Assembly (NCBI GenBank): GCA_003235325.1
Contig: QJWQ01000051.1
Span: 1 to 54,733 of the forward strand
Direction: 5' to 3'
DNA length: 54,733 bases
Source of the DNA: Gammaproteobacteria bacterium
GTDB taxonomy: Bacteria > Pseudomonadota > Gammaproteobacteria > Pseudomonadales > Porticoccaceae
Numbering within the stretch: position 1 is the first letter of the stretch; the number at the start of each line of letters is the position of its first letter. The notes beneath the pieces were generated by a model that saw only the letters and a list, made by a program, of their open reading frames with translations, was not told where the DNA came from and ran no database searches. The position numbers and the translations under genes are program-made. This document shows positions 29,964 to 39,166 of the stretch, one piece after another.

Positions 29964-30401
29964 CTATTTCACCAGTTCCAGAGGGTAAATGGCGCCGGAG
30001 AGGTAATCCTCGATAACAGCCAGGACCAGCGGGCTGCGCAGTTTGCCCTTCAGACCCACCATATCCTCGAGTGTCAGCCACTCGGCAGCAATAATTTCGC
30101 TATCGATTGGTCCCTGTTCAAGTTGGGTAACTGCCTCGGCGACAAAGCTTGCCCGGTAGTAGGTGATTCCGTTGACCGACGAAGTATAGGTGCGAATGCC
30201 GAGAAAACCGGTCAGATTGACCTGCCAGCCGGTCTCCTCAAGACATTCCCGCAGTGCCGCATCCCTCAGATTTTCTCCCGGCTCCACGTGTCCGGCGGGC
30301 TGGTTGATCACCTCGATACCATTGTCGGTTTCCCGCACCATCAAGAACCGGCTGTCTCGGAAAATGACAGTGGCGACGGTGAGGTGAATGCTGTCAGACA
30401 T
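29964..30401 (-). CDS. nudJ: Nudix hydrolase, NudJ-type nucleotide phosphatase
   Basis: This 145-residue protein has a complete Nudix box GHVEPGENLRDAALRECLEETGW-type segment (residues 37-59, with the REUxEE core). In E. coli NudJ removes phosphate from nucleoside tri- and diphosphates and from the thiamine precursor HMP-PP. Identification as NudJ rests on the sequence and on its place between rluE and mnmA, the same as in E. coli. It starts six bases after the rluE stop. Confidence 0.9.
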   Translation of the reverse strand: MSDSIHLTVATVIFRDSRFLMVRETDNGIEVINQPAGHVEPGENLRDAALRECLEETGWQVNLTGFLGIRTYTSSVNGITYYRASFVAEAVTQLEQGPIDSEIIAAEWLTLEDMVGLKGKLRSPLVLAVIEDYLSGAIYPLELVK

Positions 30402-30407
30402 GAATAT

Positions 30408-31025
30408 CTACTCTTCGGGTCTTCGCCGGACCCTGTTTCGGGCTGCGGTCCCGGGCCTGCGGGGCTGGGAATTCTGACCGGGAGAGTGCACTTTGACAAC
30501 CCTGGATTCACCGGGCTGCAAATCGCCGAGACTCCAGTCGCCGATTTGTATCCTGATCAAGCGCAGGGTGGGAATGCCCACCGCCGCCGTCATGCGACGA
30601 ACCTGGCGGTTGCGGCCTTCGCTGATAATCAATTCCAGCCAGCTGGTGGGCACGGATTTGCGGAAGCGTATCGGCGGTGATCGATTCCAGACCGTCGGTG
30701 GCGCTATAGCCCGTGCCCGTGCCGGCAACGTGGCGCCATCGTTGAGCAGAACCCCTGCTTCCAGCATGGCGAGCTGGCTGGCGGTAAGCAGACCCTCGAC
30801 CTGGACCCAGTAGGTCTTGGCTAGCTTGAACTTCGGCTGTGTGATTCGTGCCTGCAGGCCGCCATTATCCGTCAGTAACAGCAACCCCTCGGAGTCATGA
30901 TCCAGGCGGCCCGCGGGGTAGACACCCTTTTCGCTTATCAGGGTGGCGAGGCCGGGATGGCCGTCCACCGGCGTGAATTGACTGACGACGCCGTAGGGTT
31001 TGTTCAGTAATACGAGTTTTGCCAT
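30408..31025 (-). CDS. rluE: 23S rRNA pseudouridine synthase RluE
   Basis: RluE makes pseudouridine 2457 of 23S rRNA in E. coli. The 205-residue protein is of the RsuA/RluE family: [14 protein letters not shown] at the N-terminus, the catalytic [14 protein letters not shown] (Asp42), KTYWVQVEG and [14 protein letters not shown]. It lacks the S4 domain seen in RluB/RsuA, which supports RluE. The last 20 or so residues are an Arg/Pro-rich tail. The start at 31025 (MAKLVLL) is preferred to a Met three codons upstream. It is divergent from icd with 135 bp between, the same arrangement as in E. coli. Confidence 0.93.
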   Translation of the reverse strand: MAKLVLLNKPYGVVSQFTPVDGHPGLATLISEKGVYPAGRLDHDSEGLLLLTDNGGLQARITQPKFKLAKTYWVQVEGLLTASQLAMLEAGVLLNDGATLPARARAIAPPTVWNRSPPIRFRKSVPTSWLELIISEGRNRQVRRMTAAVGIPTLRLIRIQIGDWSLGDLQPGESRVVKVHSPGQNSQPRRPGTAARNRVRRRPEE

Positions 31026-31160
31026 GACCGCCATGATAGCGTGATCGGCCTGGTAAAAAACTACAAGAAACAGGCCTTTTATGCTAGGATTCCAGCGCAT
31101 TTCCCACGCCAACTGACACCAGTTGCGCCCATTGTTTTCACGACTACTTGGAGATTATCG

Positions 31161-32414
31161 ATGGAGTTTCAGCACATCCAGGTGCCTTCCGATGGCAAAA
31201 AAATCACTCTGAATGCAGATTTTTCCCTGAATGTTCCCGATAAGCCCATTATTCCCTTTATTGAAGGTGACGGGATCGGTGTCGACATTACTCCGGTAAT
31301 GATCAAGGTGACCGATGCCGCAGTCAACAAGGCCTACGGTGGCGTCAAGTCCATTGCATGGATGGAAATCTATTGTGGCGAGAAAGCCGCTGACCTTTAC
31401 GAGGGTGACTGGTTTCCTGCGGAAACTCTCGAAGCCATAAAGGATTTCGTGGTTTCGATCAAGGGGCCGCTGACCACGCCGGTGGGTGGTGGCTTTCGCT
31501 CCCTGAACGTCGCCATTCGCCAGGAACTCGACCTCTACGTTTGCCTGCGCCCGGTGCGCTGGTTCAACGGTGTCCCGTCCCCTGTCAAGGAACCTGGCAA
31601 GGTAGACATGGTTATCTTCAGAGAAAATTCAGAGGACATATACGCCGGTATCGAATGGAAGGCCGGTACCCCCGAGGCCGACAAGGTGATCAGGTTCCTG
31701 CGGGAGGAAATGGGTGTCACCAAGATCCGCTTTCCTGAAAACTGCGGTATCGGCGTCAAGCCGGTATCCAAAGCCGGTACCCAGCGGCTGGTGAAAAAGG
31801 CCATTCAGTACGCCATCGATCAGGACAAGCCCTCGGTCACCCTGGTTCACAAGGGCAATATCATGAAATTCACGGAAGGTGGTTTCAGGGATTGGGGCTA
31901 CGAAGTGGCTGCGCAACAATTCGGCGCCACCCTCCTGAACGGCGGGCCCTGGATGACCATGAAAAATCCCGGCAATGGCAAGGAGATTGTAATCAAGGAT
32001 GTCATTGCCGACGCCTTCCTGCAGCAAATACTCTTGCGCCCGGCGGAATACGGTGTCATTGCAACCCTGAATCTGAATGGCGACTATATCTCGGATGCCC
32101 TGGCCGCGGAGGTGGGCGGTATCGGTATCGCACCGGGAGCCAATATGTCCGATGAGGTGGCCTGTTTTGAGGCTACCCATGGTACTGCGCCAAAATATGC
32201 CGGCCAGGACAAGGTCAATCCCGGTTCCCTCGTTCTTTCCGCCGAGATGATGTTGCGCCATCTGGGCTGGCACGAGGCGGCTGACCTGGTAATCAAGGGA
32301 GTGGAAGGCGCAATTTCCAGGGGTACGGTTACTTATGACTTCGAACGGCTAATGGAAGGAGCAACCCTGCTTTCCTGTTCGGAGTTTGGCGACGCCATCA
32401 TTGCCGGCATGTGA
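31161..32414 (+). CDS. icd: NADP-dependent isocitrate dehydrogenase
   Basis: Icd oxidises isocitrate to 2-oxoglutarate in the TCA cycle. The 417-residue protein (E. coli 416) has the substrate-binding serine in [13 protein letters not shown] (Ser114). In E. coli this residue is phosphorylated by AceK to divert flux into the glyoxylate shunt. [35 protein letters not shown] and the NADP-binding [11 protein letters not shown] are present. The start at 31161 has TTGGAGA nearby. aceA and glcB lie about 9-13 kb away, but no aceK gene is in the window. Confidence 0.97.
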   Translation: MEFQHIQVPSDGKKITLNADFSLNVPDKPIIPFIEGDGIGVDITPVMIKVTDAAVNKAYGGVKSIAWMEIYCGEKAADLYEGDWFPAETLEAIKDFVVSIKGPLTTPVGGGFRSLNVAIRQELDLYVCLRPVRWFNGVPSPVKEPGKVDMVIFRENSEDIYAGIEWKAGTPEADKVIRFLREEMGVTKIRFPENCGIGVKPVSKAGTQRLVKKAIQYAIDQDKPSVTLVHKGNIMKFTEGGFRDWGYEVAAQQFGATLLNGGPWMTMKNPGNGKEIVIKDVIADAFLQQILLRPAEYGVIATLNLNGDYISDALAAEVGGIGIAPGANMSDEVACFEATHGTAPKYAGQDKVNPGSLVLSAEMMLRHLGWHEAADLVIKGVEGAISRGTVTYDFERLMEGATLLSCSEFGDAIIAGM

Positions 32415-32478
32415 TGGATCTACATTGGTCATCCGACACTTCCCTGTGACCGGATCAACTGATTGTGTCCTGGCCGCC

Positions 32479-32590
32479 GTTTTATTGCGTAGATTTCAAG
32501 GCAGTATTAACGGCCCGGAGATAAGGACACGAGCGCATTGACAGACTGTTTTATTGCAAAAATCTTAAGGCAGTTTGCAGTAACCGGGAG
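32479..32590. repeat. Imperfect direct repeat, 69-bp spacing, between icd and cspD
   Basis: Two related segments, 32479-32520 and 32548-32590, both begin GTTTTATTGC, share AAGGCAGT and end in a CCGG-GAG-like stretch. The first 27 bases match at 22 positions without gaps. The second copy runs into a stem-loop formed by CCGGGAG (32584-32590) and CTCCCGG (32610-32616). It is non-coding, between convergent genes. Confidence 0.6.
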
Positions 32591-32634
32591 GATCCGGCTA
32601 AAAGATCATCTCCCGGCTCGCCATTGATCAGGAT

Positions 32635-32916
32635 TTATCCCTGACCGGTCGGCTTGATAACTTCCCCCGATGCATATCCTGGTTTTGGCATGCCAGTGTC
32701 CTGGACAGCTTTGCCGAGCGGGGTGATGTTGGTGGCATGCAGGCCCTTTTCCCCTTCCACCAGGTCATAAGTGACTTCCTGACCGGCTTTCAGGGTCTTG
32801 TAGCCTTCCATGCTGATTGCGGAATAGTGTGCGAAAATATCGGAACTGGCGTCGTCCGGGAGGATAAAGCCATAGCCCTTTGCGTTGTTAAACCATTTCA
32901 CAGTTCCTTTGGGCAT
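32635..32916 (-). CDS. cspD: Cold-shock domain protein, CspD-like
   Basis: This 93-residue protein has a full cold-shock domain, with RNP-1 KGYGFI and RNP-2 DIFAHY. It matches CspD closely (GTVKWFNNAKG, GYKTLKAGQEVTYD), and CspD also neighbours clpS-clpA in E. coli and Pseudomonas. It has an extra C-terminal tail of about 20 residues (Pro- and Gly-rich) beyond the roughly 70-residue core. CspD binds single-stranded nucleic acid and can inhibit replication in stationary phase. It is divergent from clpS; its promoter is described at 33023-33049, giving a leader of about 100 nt. Confidence 0.92.
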   Translation of the reverse strand: MPKGTVKWFNNAKGYGFILPDDASSDIFAHYSAISMEGYKTLKAGQEVTYDLVEGEKGLHATNITPLGKAVQDTGMPKPGYASGEVIKPTGQG

Positions 32917-33022
32917 AAGACATCTCCTGCCTTGGAAGGTTATAAGCGTAGTTTCAGTCAGCAGAAAAATTCTCTTCGAATTGCGACGGCTGAGGATTGA
33001 TACTGGTCAAGGCAACGCTACT

Positions 33023-33049
33023 ATTATAGGACATCAGCTTCCAAGTCAA
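33023..33049 (-). promoter_or_regulatory. Promoter of cspD
   Basis: On the minus strand TTGACT (33044-33049) and a perfect TATAAT (33023-33028) are separated by 15 bp, slightly short for sigma-70. The start point would give a leader of about 100 nt before cspD, in keeping with the long leaders of cold-shock genes. Confidence 0.55.
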
Positions 33050-33156
33050 GGGTAAAATCGTTCCGAAATCATCTTGTTAAACGGGAATGATGGGACTTCG
33101 GTAAAGGTCTTATGCAATTGGTAAAGGAAACCGGTCATTTTGGGTCACGAGTGACA

Positions 33157-33540
33157 ATGAATCAGGCTACATTAGTAAATATCTACCTCGGAACCCGAAA
33201 AGGCGATGAGGACGGGCAACCGGTACACGGGGTGGTGGTCGAAGAAGTCAGACCATCCCTGAAACGGCCGCCGATGTACAAAGTGGTTATGTTTAATGAC
33301 GACTATACTCCTATGGAGTTTGTTGTTGAGATACTTGAAAGTTTTTTCGCGATGGATCGGGAATTGGCAGTTCGTGTTATGCTGAAGGTACACACTGAAG
33401 GCAAGGCCGTCTGCGGGGTTTTTACCCGGGATGTGGCTGAAACCAAGGTGGTTCAGGTTAACCGGTATTCGCGGGATAATGAACATCCGCTGATCTGTGA
33501 AATCGAACCCGCTGACGCGGGGGATGATCAGGAGGAATAG
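33157..33540 (+). CDS. clpS: ClpS, adaptor of the ClpAP protease
   Basis: ClpS binds proteins with bulky N-terminal residues (N-degrons) and hands them to ClpA. The core [23 protein letters not shown] holds the substrate-pocket NDDYTPM, followed by [19 protein letters not shown], and the C-terminal [10 protein letters not shown] is typical. The start at 33157 gives 127 residues with 37 before PPMYKV, as in Pseudomonas ClpS. A Met 15 codons upstream (33112) is possible but less likely. The clpA ribosome site AGGAGG lies inside the end of this gene, so the two are translationally linked. Confidence 0.94.
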   Translation: MNQATLVNIYLGTRKGDEDGQPVHGVVVEEVRPSLKRPPMYKVVMFNDDYTPMEFVVEILESFFAMDRELAVRVMLKVHTEGKAVCGVFTRDVAETKVVQVNRYSRDNEHPLICEIEPADAGDDQEE

Positions 33541-33544
33541 GGTA

Positions 33545-35818
33545 ATGCTGAGTCGAGATCTGGAGATCACTCTCAATCTGGCTTTCAAGGGAGCCAATAC
33601 AAAACGCCATGAATTCATGACGGTCGAGCATTTGTTGCTCGCACTCATGGACAACGAGTCCGCCATTCGTGTGTTAAAGGCCTGTGCCGTGGATTTCGAG
33701 ACACTTAGACGGGATCTGACTGAATTCATCGACGCCACTACACCGGTCATTCCTCCCGAACAGGTTGACCGGGAAACCCAGCCGTCACTGGGGTTTCAGC
33801 GCGTACTCCAAAGGGCGGTGTTTCACGTCCAGTCTTCCGGCAAAAAGGAGGTTCAGGGAGCCAATGTCCTGGTGGCTATTTTCAGCGAGCAGGAAAGTCA
33901 GGCAGTCTATTTCCTGAGATTACAAAACGTCGCTCGAATCGATGTGGTCAACTATATCTCCCACGGTATTTCCAAGTTCGTTGACCAGTCACAACAGAGT
34001 GGTGCCAGCGATGCCCCCCAGACCCATGACGAAACAGCGGAGCCCGAATCGGCCCAGAAAGGGCTTCTGGAACAGTTCGCCAGCAATCTCAATATCCAGG
34101 CGGCCCAGGGCCTGATTGATCCCCTGGTTGGCCGTCAGGTGGAACTGGAACGCGTCTGCCAGGTTCTGGTAAGAAGACGCAAAAACAACCCGCTTCTAGT
34201 AGGTGAATCCGGTGTTGGCAAAACCGCCATTGCCGAAGGGTTGGCCCGCAAGATCTTTGAGGATGATGTTCCGGAACCCCTGAAGGAAGGCGTCGTCTTC
34301 GCACTGGATCTCGGTGCGCTGCTGGCAGGTACCAAGTACCGCGGCGACTTTGAGAAACGATTCAAGGGACTGCTCGCCGAACTGGAAGGCTACCCGGAAG
34401 CCATTCTATTTATCGACGAGATCCACACTATCATCGGAGCCGGGGCTGCTTCAGGCGGGGTCATGGATGCCTCCAATCTGTTGAAGCCGCTTTTGACCTC
34501 CGGACGTATCCGTTGCATCGGTTCAACCACCTACCAGGAGTTCAGGGGCATATTTGAAAAGGATCGGGCACTGTCCCGTCGCTTCCAGAAAATAGATGTA
34601 CCGGAACCCACCATCGATGAGGCTACCGAAATTCTCAAGGGGCTGAAGTCCCGTTTCGAGGAACATCACAACCTGCGTTTTACCAACCCGGCCCTGAGAG
34701 CCGCGGTGGAGTTGGCCGCGCGACATATCACCGACCGGTTTTTACCTGACAAGGCCATCGATGTCATCGATGAAGCCGGCGCCTACCAGCGATTGTTGCC
34801 GGCGTCAAAACGCAAAAAGACCATTGGTGTGGCGGAAGTCGAGCAGATCGTGGCAAAAATGGCGAGAATCCCGGCCAAGAGCGTTTCAGCCTCTGATAAG
34901 GAACAACTCAGAGGTCTGGCTGAAAGACTCAAGCTGGTGGTTTTTGGTCAGGATCTGGCCATCGATGCCCTGTCGACGTCCATCAAGCTGGCCCGGGCGG
35001 GCCTGCGTGAGGGCGACAAACCCATCGGCTCATTTCTCTTTGCCGGGCCAACCGGCGTCGGTAAAACCGAGGTTTCCAGGCAACTGGCGGAAGTCCTGGG
35101 CATTGAATTGTTACGTTTTGACATGTCCGAGTATATGGAACGGCACACGGTATCCCGCCTGATCGGAGCACCTCCTGGTTATGTCGGTTTTGACCAGGGT
35201 GGGTTGCTGACCGATGCCGTCACCAAGCATCCCCATTCGGTGGTGCTTCTGGACGAAATTGAAAAGGCCCATCCGGACGTCTTTAACCTGCTGCTTCAGG
35301 TTATGGATCACGGTACCCTCACCGATAACAATGGTCGAAAAGCGGATTTCCGCAATGTGATTCTCATCATGACCACCAATGCCGGCGCCGAACTCGTCAG
35401 CAGGGCATCCATAGGTTTCACCACCCAGGATCACAGCAGTGACGCCATGGAAGTGATCAAAAAAATGTTCACACCAGAATTCCGCAACCGGCTGGATGCC
35501 ATTATTCACTTTCAATCACTGCCGATGGAGGTCATCAAGACAGTCGTCGACAAGTTCCTTACTGAATTGCAGGTCCAGTTGGATGAGAAACAGGTGACGC
35601 TGGAGGTTGACGATGAAGTGCGCACCTGGTTTGCCGAGCGCGGGTATGACGAGAGAATGGGTGCCCGGCCTATGGCGCGAATTATTCAGGAAAAACTGAA
35701 AAAGCCTCTCGCCGAGGAAGTGCTGTTCGGTAATTTGTCCAACGGGGGCGGTTTCGTTCGCGTAAGCGTTCGTGATGGTGAACTGTTGATCGAAACAGAA
35801 GCCTGCGAAATGGTCTGA
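33545..35818 (+). CDS. clpA: ClpA, AAA+ unfoldase of ClpAP
   Basis: ClpA unfolds substrates and feeds them to ClpP. The 757-residue protein (E. coli 758) has the N-domain (MLSRDLEITLNLAF), Walker A of the first AAA module GESGVGKTAIAEGLA, Walker B ILFIDEIHTIIGAGAA, and the second module GPTGVGKTEVSRQLA with the pore loop GAPPGYVGFDQGG. The ClpP-docking IGF tripeptide (ASIGFTTQDHS) is present. The start at 33545, four bases after the clpS stop, has AGGAGG upstream. clpP itself is not in the window. It converges on infA. Confidence 0.97.
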   Translation: MLSRDLEITLNLAFKGANTKRHEFMTVEHLLLALMDNESAIRVLKACAVDFETLRRDLTEFIDATTPVIPPEQVDRETQPSLGFQRVLQRAVFHVQSSGKKEVQGANVLVAIFSEQESQAVYFLRLQNVARIDVVNYISHGISKFVDQSQQSGASDAPQTHDETAEPESAQKGLLEQFASNLNIQAAQGLIDPLVGRQVELERVCQVLVRRRKNNPLLVGESGVGKTAIAEGLARKIFEDDVPEPLKEGVVFALDLGALLAGTKYRGDFEKRFKGLLAELEGYPEAILFIDEIHTIIGAGAASGGVMDASNLLKPLLTSGRIRCIGSTTYQEFRGIFEKDRALSRRFQKIDVPEPTIDEATEILKGLKSRFEEHHNLRFTNPALRAAVELAARHITDRFLPDKAIDVIDEAGAYQRLLPASKRKKTIGVAEVEQIVAKMARIPAKSVSASDKEQLRGLAERLKLVVFGQDLAIDALSTSIKLARAGLREGDKPIGSFLFAGPTGVGKTEVSRQLAEVLGIELLRFDMSEYMERHTVSRLIGAPPGYVGFDQGGLLTDAVTKHPHSVVLLDEIEKAHPDVFNLLLQVMDHGTLTDNNGRKADFRNVILIMTTNAGAELVSRASIGFTTQDHSSDAMEVIKKMFTPEFRNRLDAIIHFQSLPMEVIKTVVDKFLTELQVQLDEKQVTLEVDDEVRTWFAERGYDERMGARPMARIIQEKLKKPLAEEVLFGNLSNGGGFVRVSVRDGELLIETEACEMV

Positions 35819-36148
35819 TGCCTCTTAAGGCCTGTTAACACCAATGGGCCCGAGGGTAATTTGATAGCCTGAAGACGCCTGCGTGGCTAAAAAGGCATCT
35901 CCATCAATAAATCTACTCGATCGAAAGATCCTCGGAACCAGAAAGTCGTCTGGTCCTGACCGCTATACCATCCGGCCGGTATTAATCGTGGTCAAGGATT
36001 GCCACTGTCTTCTCGACTGGCTTCCCGATCAGGATATCTTCGCATTGCATTGCTGACTTTCAGTGACTGGGTCTGTGCAGGCGTGTCAGTATAGAACCCG
36101 CCTAAATCTGAGCAAAAGGCCGGTGCAGGAATTGAATGCCAGAACTGG
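35819..36148. other. Convergent spacer between clpA and infA
   Basis: I see no gene in these 330 bases. In E. coli a tRNA-Ser gene lies at this point, but no tRNA fold is present here. The only notable structure is a 6-bp hairpin, ACCAGA (35937-35942) with TCTGGT (35949-35954). No clear intrinsic terminator was found for either gene. Confidence 0.4.
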
Positions 36149-36367
36149 CTAACGGGCCCGGTAGGTAATGCGGCCCTTGCTGAGATCGTAGGGGGTGAGT
36201 TCTACTTTGACCTTGTCACCGGTGAGGATGCGAATGTAGTTCTTGCGCATCTTCCCGGAAATATGGGCCGTGACAACATGGCCATTTTCGAGTTTGACTC
36301 GAAACGTGGTGTTGGGGAGGGTATCGATGACTTCACCCTCCATCTCTATATGGTCTTCTTTAGCCAT
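36149..36367 (-). CDS. infA: Translation initiation factor IF-1
   Basis: IF-1 binds the ribosomal A site during initiation. The 72-residue protein is almost standard: [40 protein letters not shown], and the OB-fold C-terminus [14 protein letters not shown]. It lies between clpA and bpt, the same local order as in Pseudomonas. Confidence 0.98.
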   Translation of the reverse strand: MAKEDHIEMEGEVIDTLPNTTFRVKLENGHVVTAHISGKMRKNYIRILTGDKVKVELTPYDLSKGRITYRAR

Positions 36368-36411
36368 ATCCTAAGGTTTCTCCCCGTATGGATCGCCGTA
36401 TGCGGGCGGCA

Positions 36412-36441
36412 TTTTGCCTGAAAAGGTCAGGTAAGGCAAAA
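36412..36441. repeat. Inverted repeat between bpt and infA
   Basis: TTTTGCCT (36412-36419) and AGGCAAAA (36434-36441) are reverse complements around a centre that itself contains CCTGA/TCAGG. It lies in the 85-bp gap downstream of bpt and upstream of infA on the minus strand. It may be a partial terminator or attenuator that adjusts infA relative to bpt. Confidence 0.5.
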
Positions 36442-36452
36442 GACTGTGGCAC

Positions 36453-37193
36453 TTAATTGTGGGTTTGTGTTTTATCCATTAACTGCCATCTGTTGCCAAT
36501 GAACAGTTCTATGGGTTGGAATCGGGTCTTGTAACGCATTTTCTGGCAATTCCGAATCCAGTATCCCAGATAGAGGTAGGACAGACCACGCTGCTTGACC
36601 GAGGCAATCTGGGCGAGAATGGCAAGGGTGCCAAGACTGCGTTTGGGCAGATCGGGACTGAAATAGGTGTAAATCGCCGATAAGCCATCGTTCAGCCGGT
36701 CAAACACTGCGCAGCCAATCAGCATGCTGTTTAATCGAAATTCAAGGTAACCCGTATCCTCCCGACCCTCTCCGATAAAATCCCGGTACTGGTCGAGGCT
36801 GGGGGGATGCATGTCGCCGTCGTCGTGGCGACTGCGAATATAGTGCTCATAGAGCGAGTAGTGCTCCTGCAGGTTGACGGCCTTCTTTTCCACAACCTGA
36901 ACATCTTTGTTGGCAGCAAGACAACGTCGCTGTTGCCGGTTGGGTTTGAACTGATTGACCGGCACCCGTGAAGAGATACAACTGTTGCAACGCTGGCAAT
37001 GGGGCAGGTAATAATATTTGCCACTGCGGCGAAATCCCAGTTGGGTAATCCGGCTGTACAGCGCCTCGTCCACAAACACTTCCGGGTCGACAAAAGCGGT
37101 GGTCGCGAATTTGTCCGGCAGATAACTGCAAGGGTGCTCTTCCGTGAGAAATAACCTGATGCGTTTCAAATCGGGAGAAACATCTCTTGTCAT
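36453..37193 (-). CDS. bpt: Aspartate/glutamate leucyltransferase Bpt
   Basis: Bpt adds leucine from Leu-tRNA to proteins with N-terminal Asp or Glu, marking them for ClpS-ClpAP. It is related to eukaryotic arginyl-transferase Ate1. The 246-residue protein has the Cys-rich N-terminal site HCQRCNSCISSRVPV, DTGYLEFRL, and the C-terminal SYLYLGYWIRNCQKMRYK. It sits next to aat and near clpS-clpA. It starts 30 bp after the aat stop on the minus strand. Confidence 0.93.
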   Translation of the reverse strand: MTRDVSPDLKRIRLFLTEEHPCSYLPDKFATTAFVDPEVFVDEALYSRITQLGFRRSGKYYYLPHCQRCNSCISSRVPVNQFKPNRQQRRCLAANKDVQVVEKKAVNLQEHYSLYEHYIRSRHDDGDMHPPSLDQYRDFIGEGREDTGYLEFRLNSMLIGCAVFDRLNDGLSAIYTYFSPDLPKRSLGTLAILAQIASVKQRGLSYLYLGYWIRNCQKMRYKTRFQPIELFIGNRWQLMDKTQTHN

Positions 37194-37223
37194 TGGGGCC
37201 CCGCTAGATTGGAGTTCTATCCG

Positions 37224-37952
37224 TCATCGGGGCTCGACGTTGTGGCCCCATGATGCAGAAATCATAGCCAATTCCTGGTTGTCAGGCCATGATAGATATC
37301 GACGGTTTTCGCTGGCGAGCCGTTCAAGGAAGGCGCGGCGGGCAATGGTAATGGCGCCCATGGAGCGAAGGTGAGCCGTGGCTAACTGGCAGTCAATGAA
37401 GGAGTAGCGGTGAGAAGCCAACGCTGACGCCAGGATCACCAATGCAACCTTCGACGCATTGCTCACTGTTGAAAACATTGATTCGCCACAAAAGACCCCG
37501 CCGTTGACAACGCCATAAAGACCGCCAACCAGTTGGCTATCACGCCAGCATTCGATCGAGTGGGCGCTACTGGCAAGATGCAGCCGGATATAGGCCTGCT
37601 GCATGGCGTCTGTTATCCAGGTGCCTTCGGCATATTTTCTTGAAGCGGCACAGCCACTGACAACATCCGCGAAGGCCATATCCGTGGTTACCTGGAAGGT
37701 TTGACGTCTGAGCAATTTTGTCAGGCTGCGACTGACGTGTATCTGTTCAGGGGGCAGTATCGTTCTCGGGTCCGGGCTCCACCAGAGTATGGGCTGTCCC
37801 TGCTCATACCAGGGGAAGATGCCCCGACTGTAGGCCTTCCGGAGAGTCTCAATCTCAAGATTCCCGCCGGCAGCCAACAACCCGTTGGGGCTGTTGAGTG
37901 CCAGCTCGGGGTCGGGGAATTCCGGGCTGGAGGAGTCTAGCCAGTAAAGCAC
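37224..37952 (-). CDS. aat: Leucyl/phenylalanyl-tRNA-protein transferase
   Basis: Aat adds Leu or Phe to proteins with N-terminal Lys or Arg, creating ClpS-recognised N-degrons. The 242-residue protein has the family signatures NGLLAAGGNLEIETLRKAY, RGIFPWYEQGQPILWWSPDPR, HSIECWRDSQLVGGLYGV and GGVFCGESMFS. Together with bpt it gives both branches of the bacterial tertiary/secondary N-degron route. It follows trxB by 30 bp on the same strand. Confidence 0.96.
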   Translation of the reverse strand: MLYWLDSSSPEFPDPELALNSPNGLLAAGGNLEIETLRKAYSRGIFPWYEQGQPILWWSPDPRTILPPEQIHVSRSLTKLLRRQTFQVTTDMAFADVVSGCAASRKYAEGTWITDAMQQAYIRLHLASSAHSIECWRDSQLVGGLYGVVNGGVFCGESMFSTVSNASKVALVILASALASHRYSFIDCQLATAHLRSMGAITIARRAFLERLASENRRYLSWPDNQELAMISASWGHNVEPR

Positions 37953-37982
37953 CCGGAACGGCCCCCTGTTTAAAGACTAGGA

Positions 37983-39068
<1,086 letters not shown>

Positions 39069-39166
39069 CTATTGTTACCCGGGTCAAATATCGATGCTCT
39101 AATAACTGGCTATTCGGGGGCCAGGCATTACAATATGCGGCCTAGGATTTTAGTAAGGGAAACGCC

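Noticed and set aside
35819-36148. Possible tRNA-Ser at the clpA-infA junction, as in E. coli
   Set aside because: No acceptor stem, T-loop GTTCGA or anticodon arm could be found on either strand.
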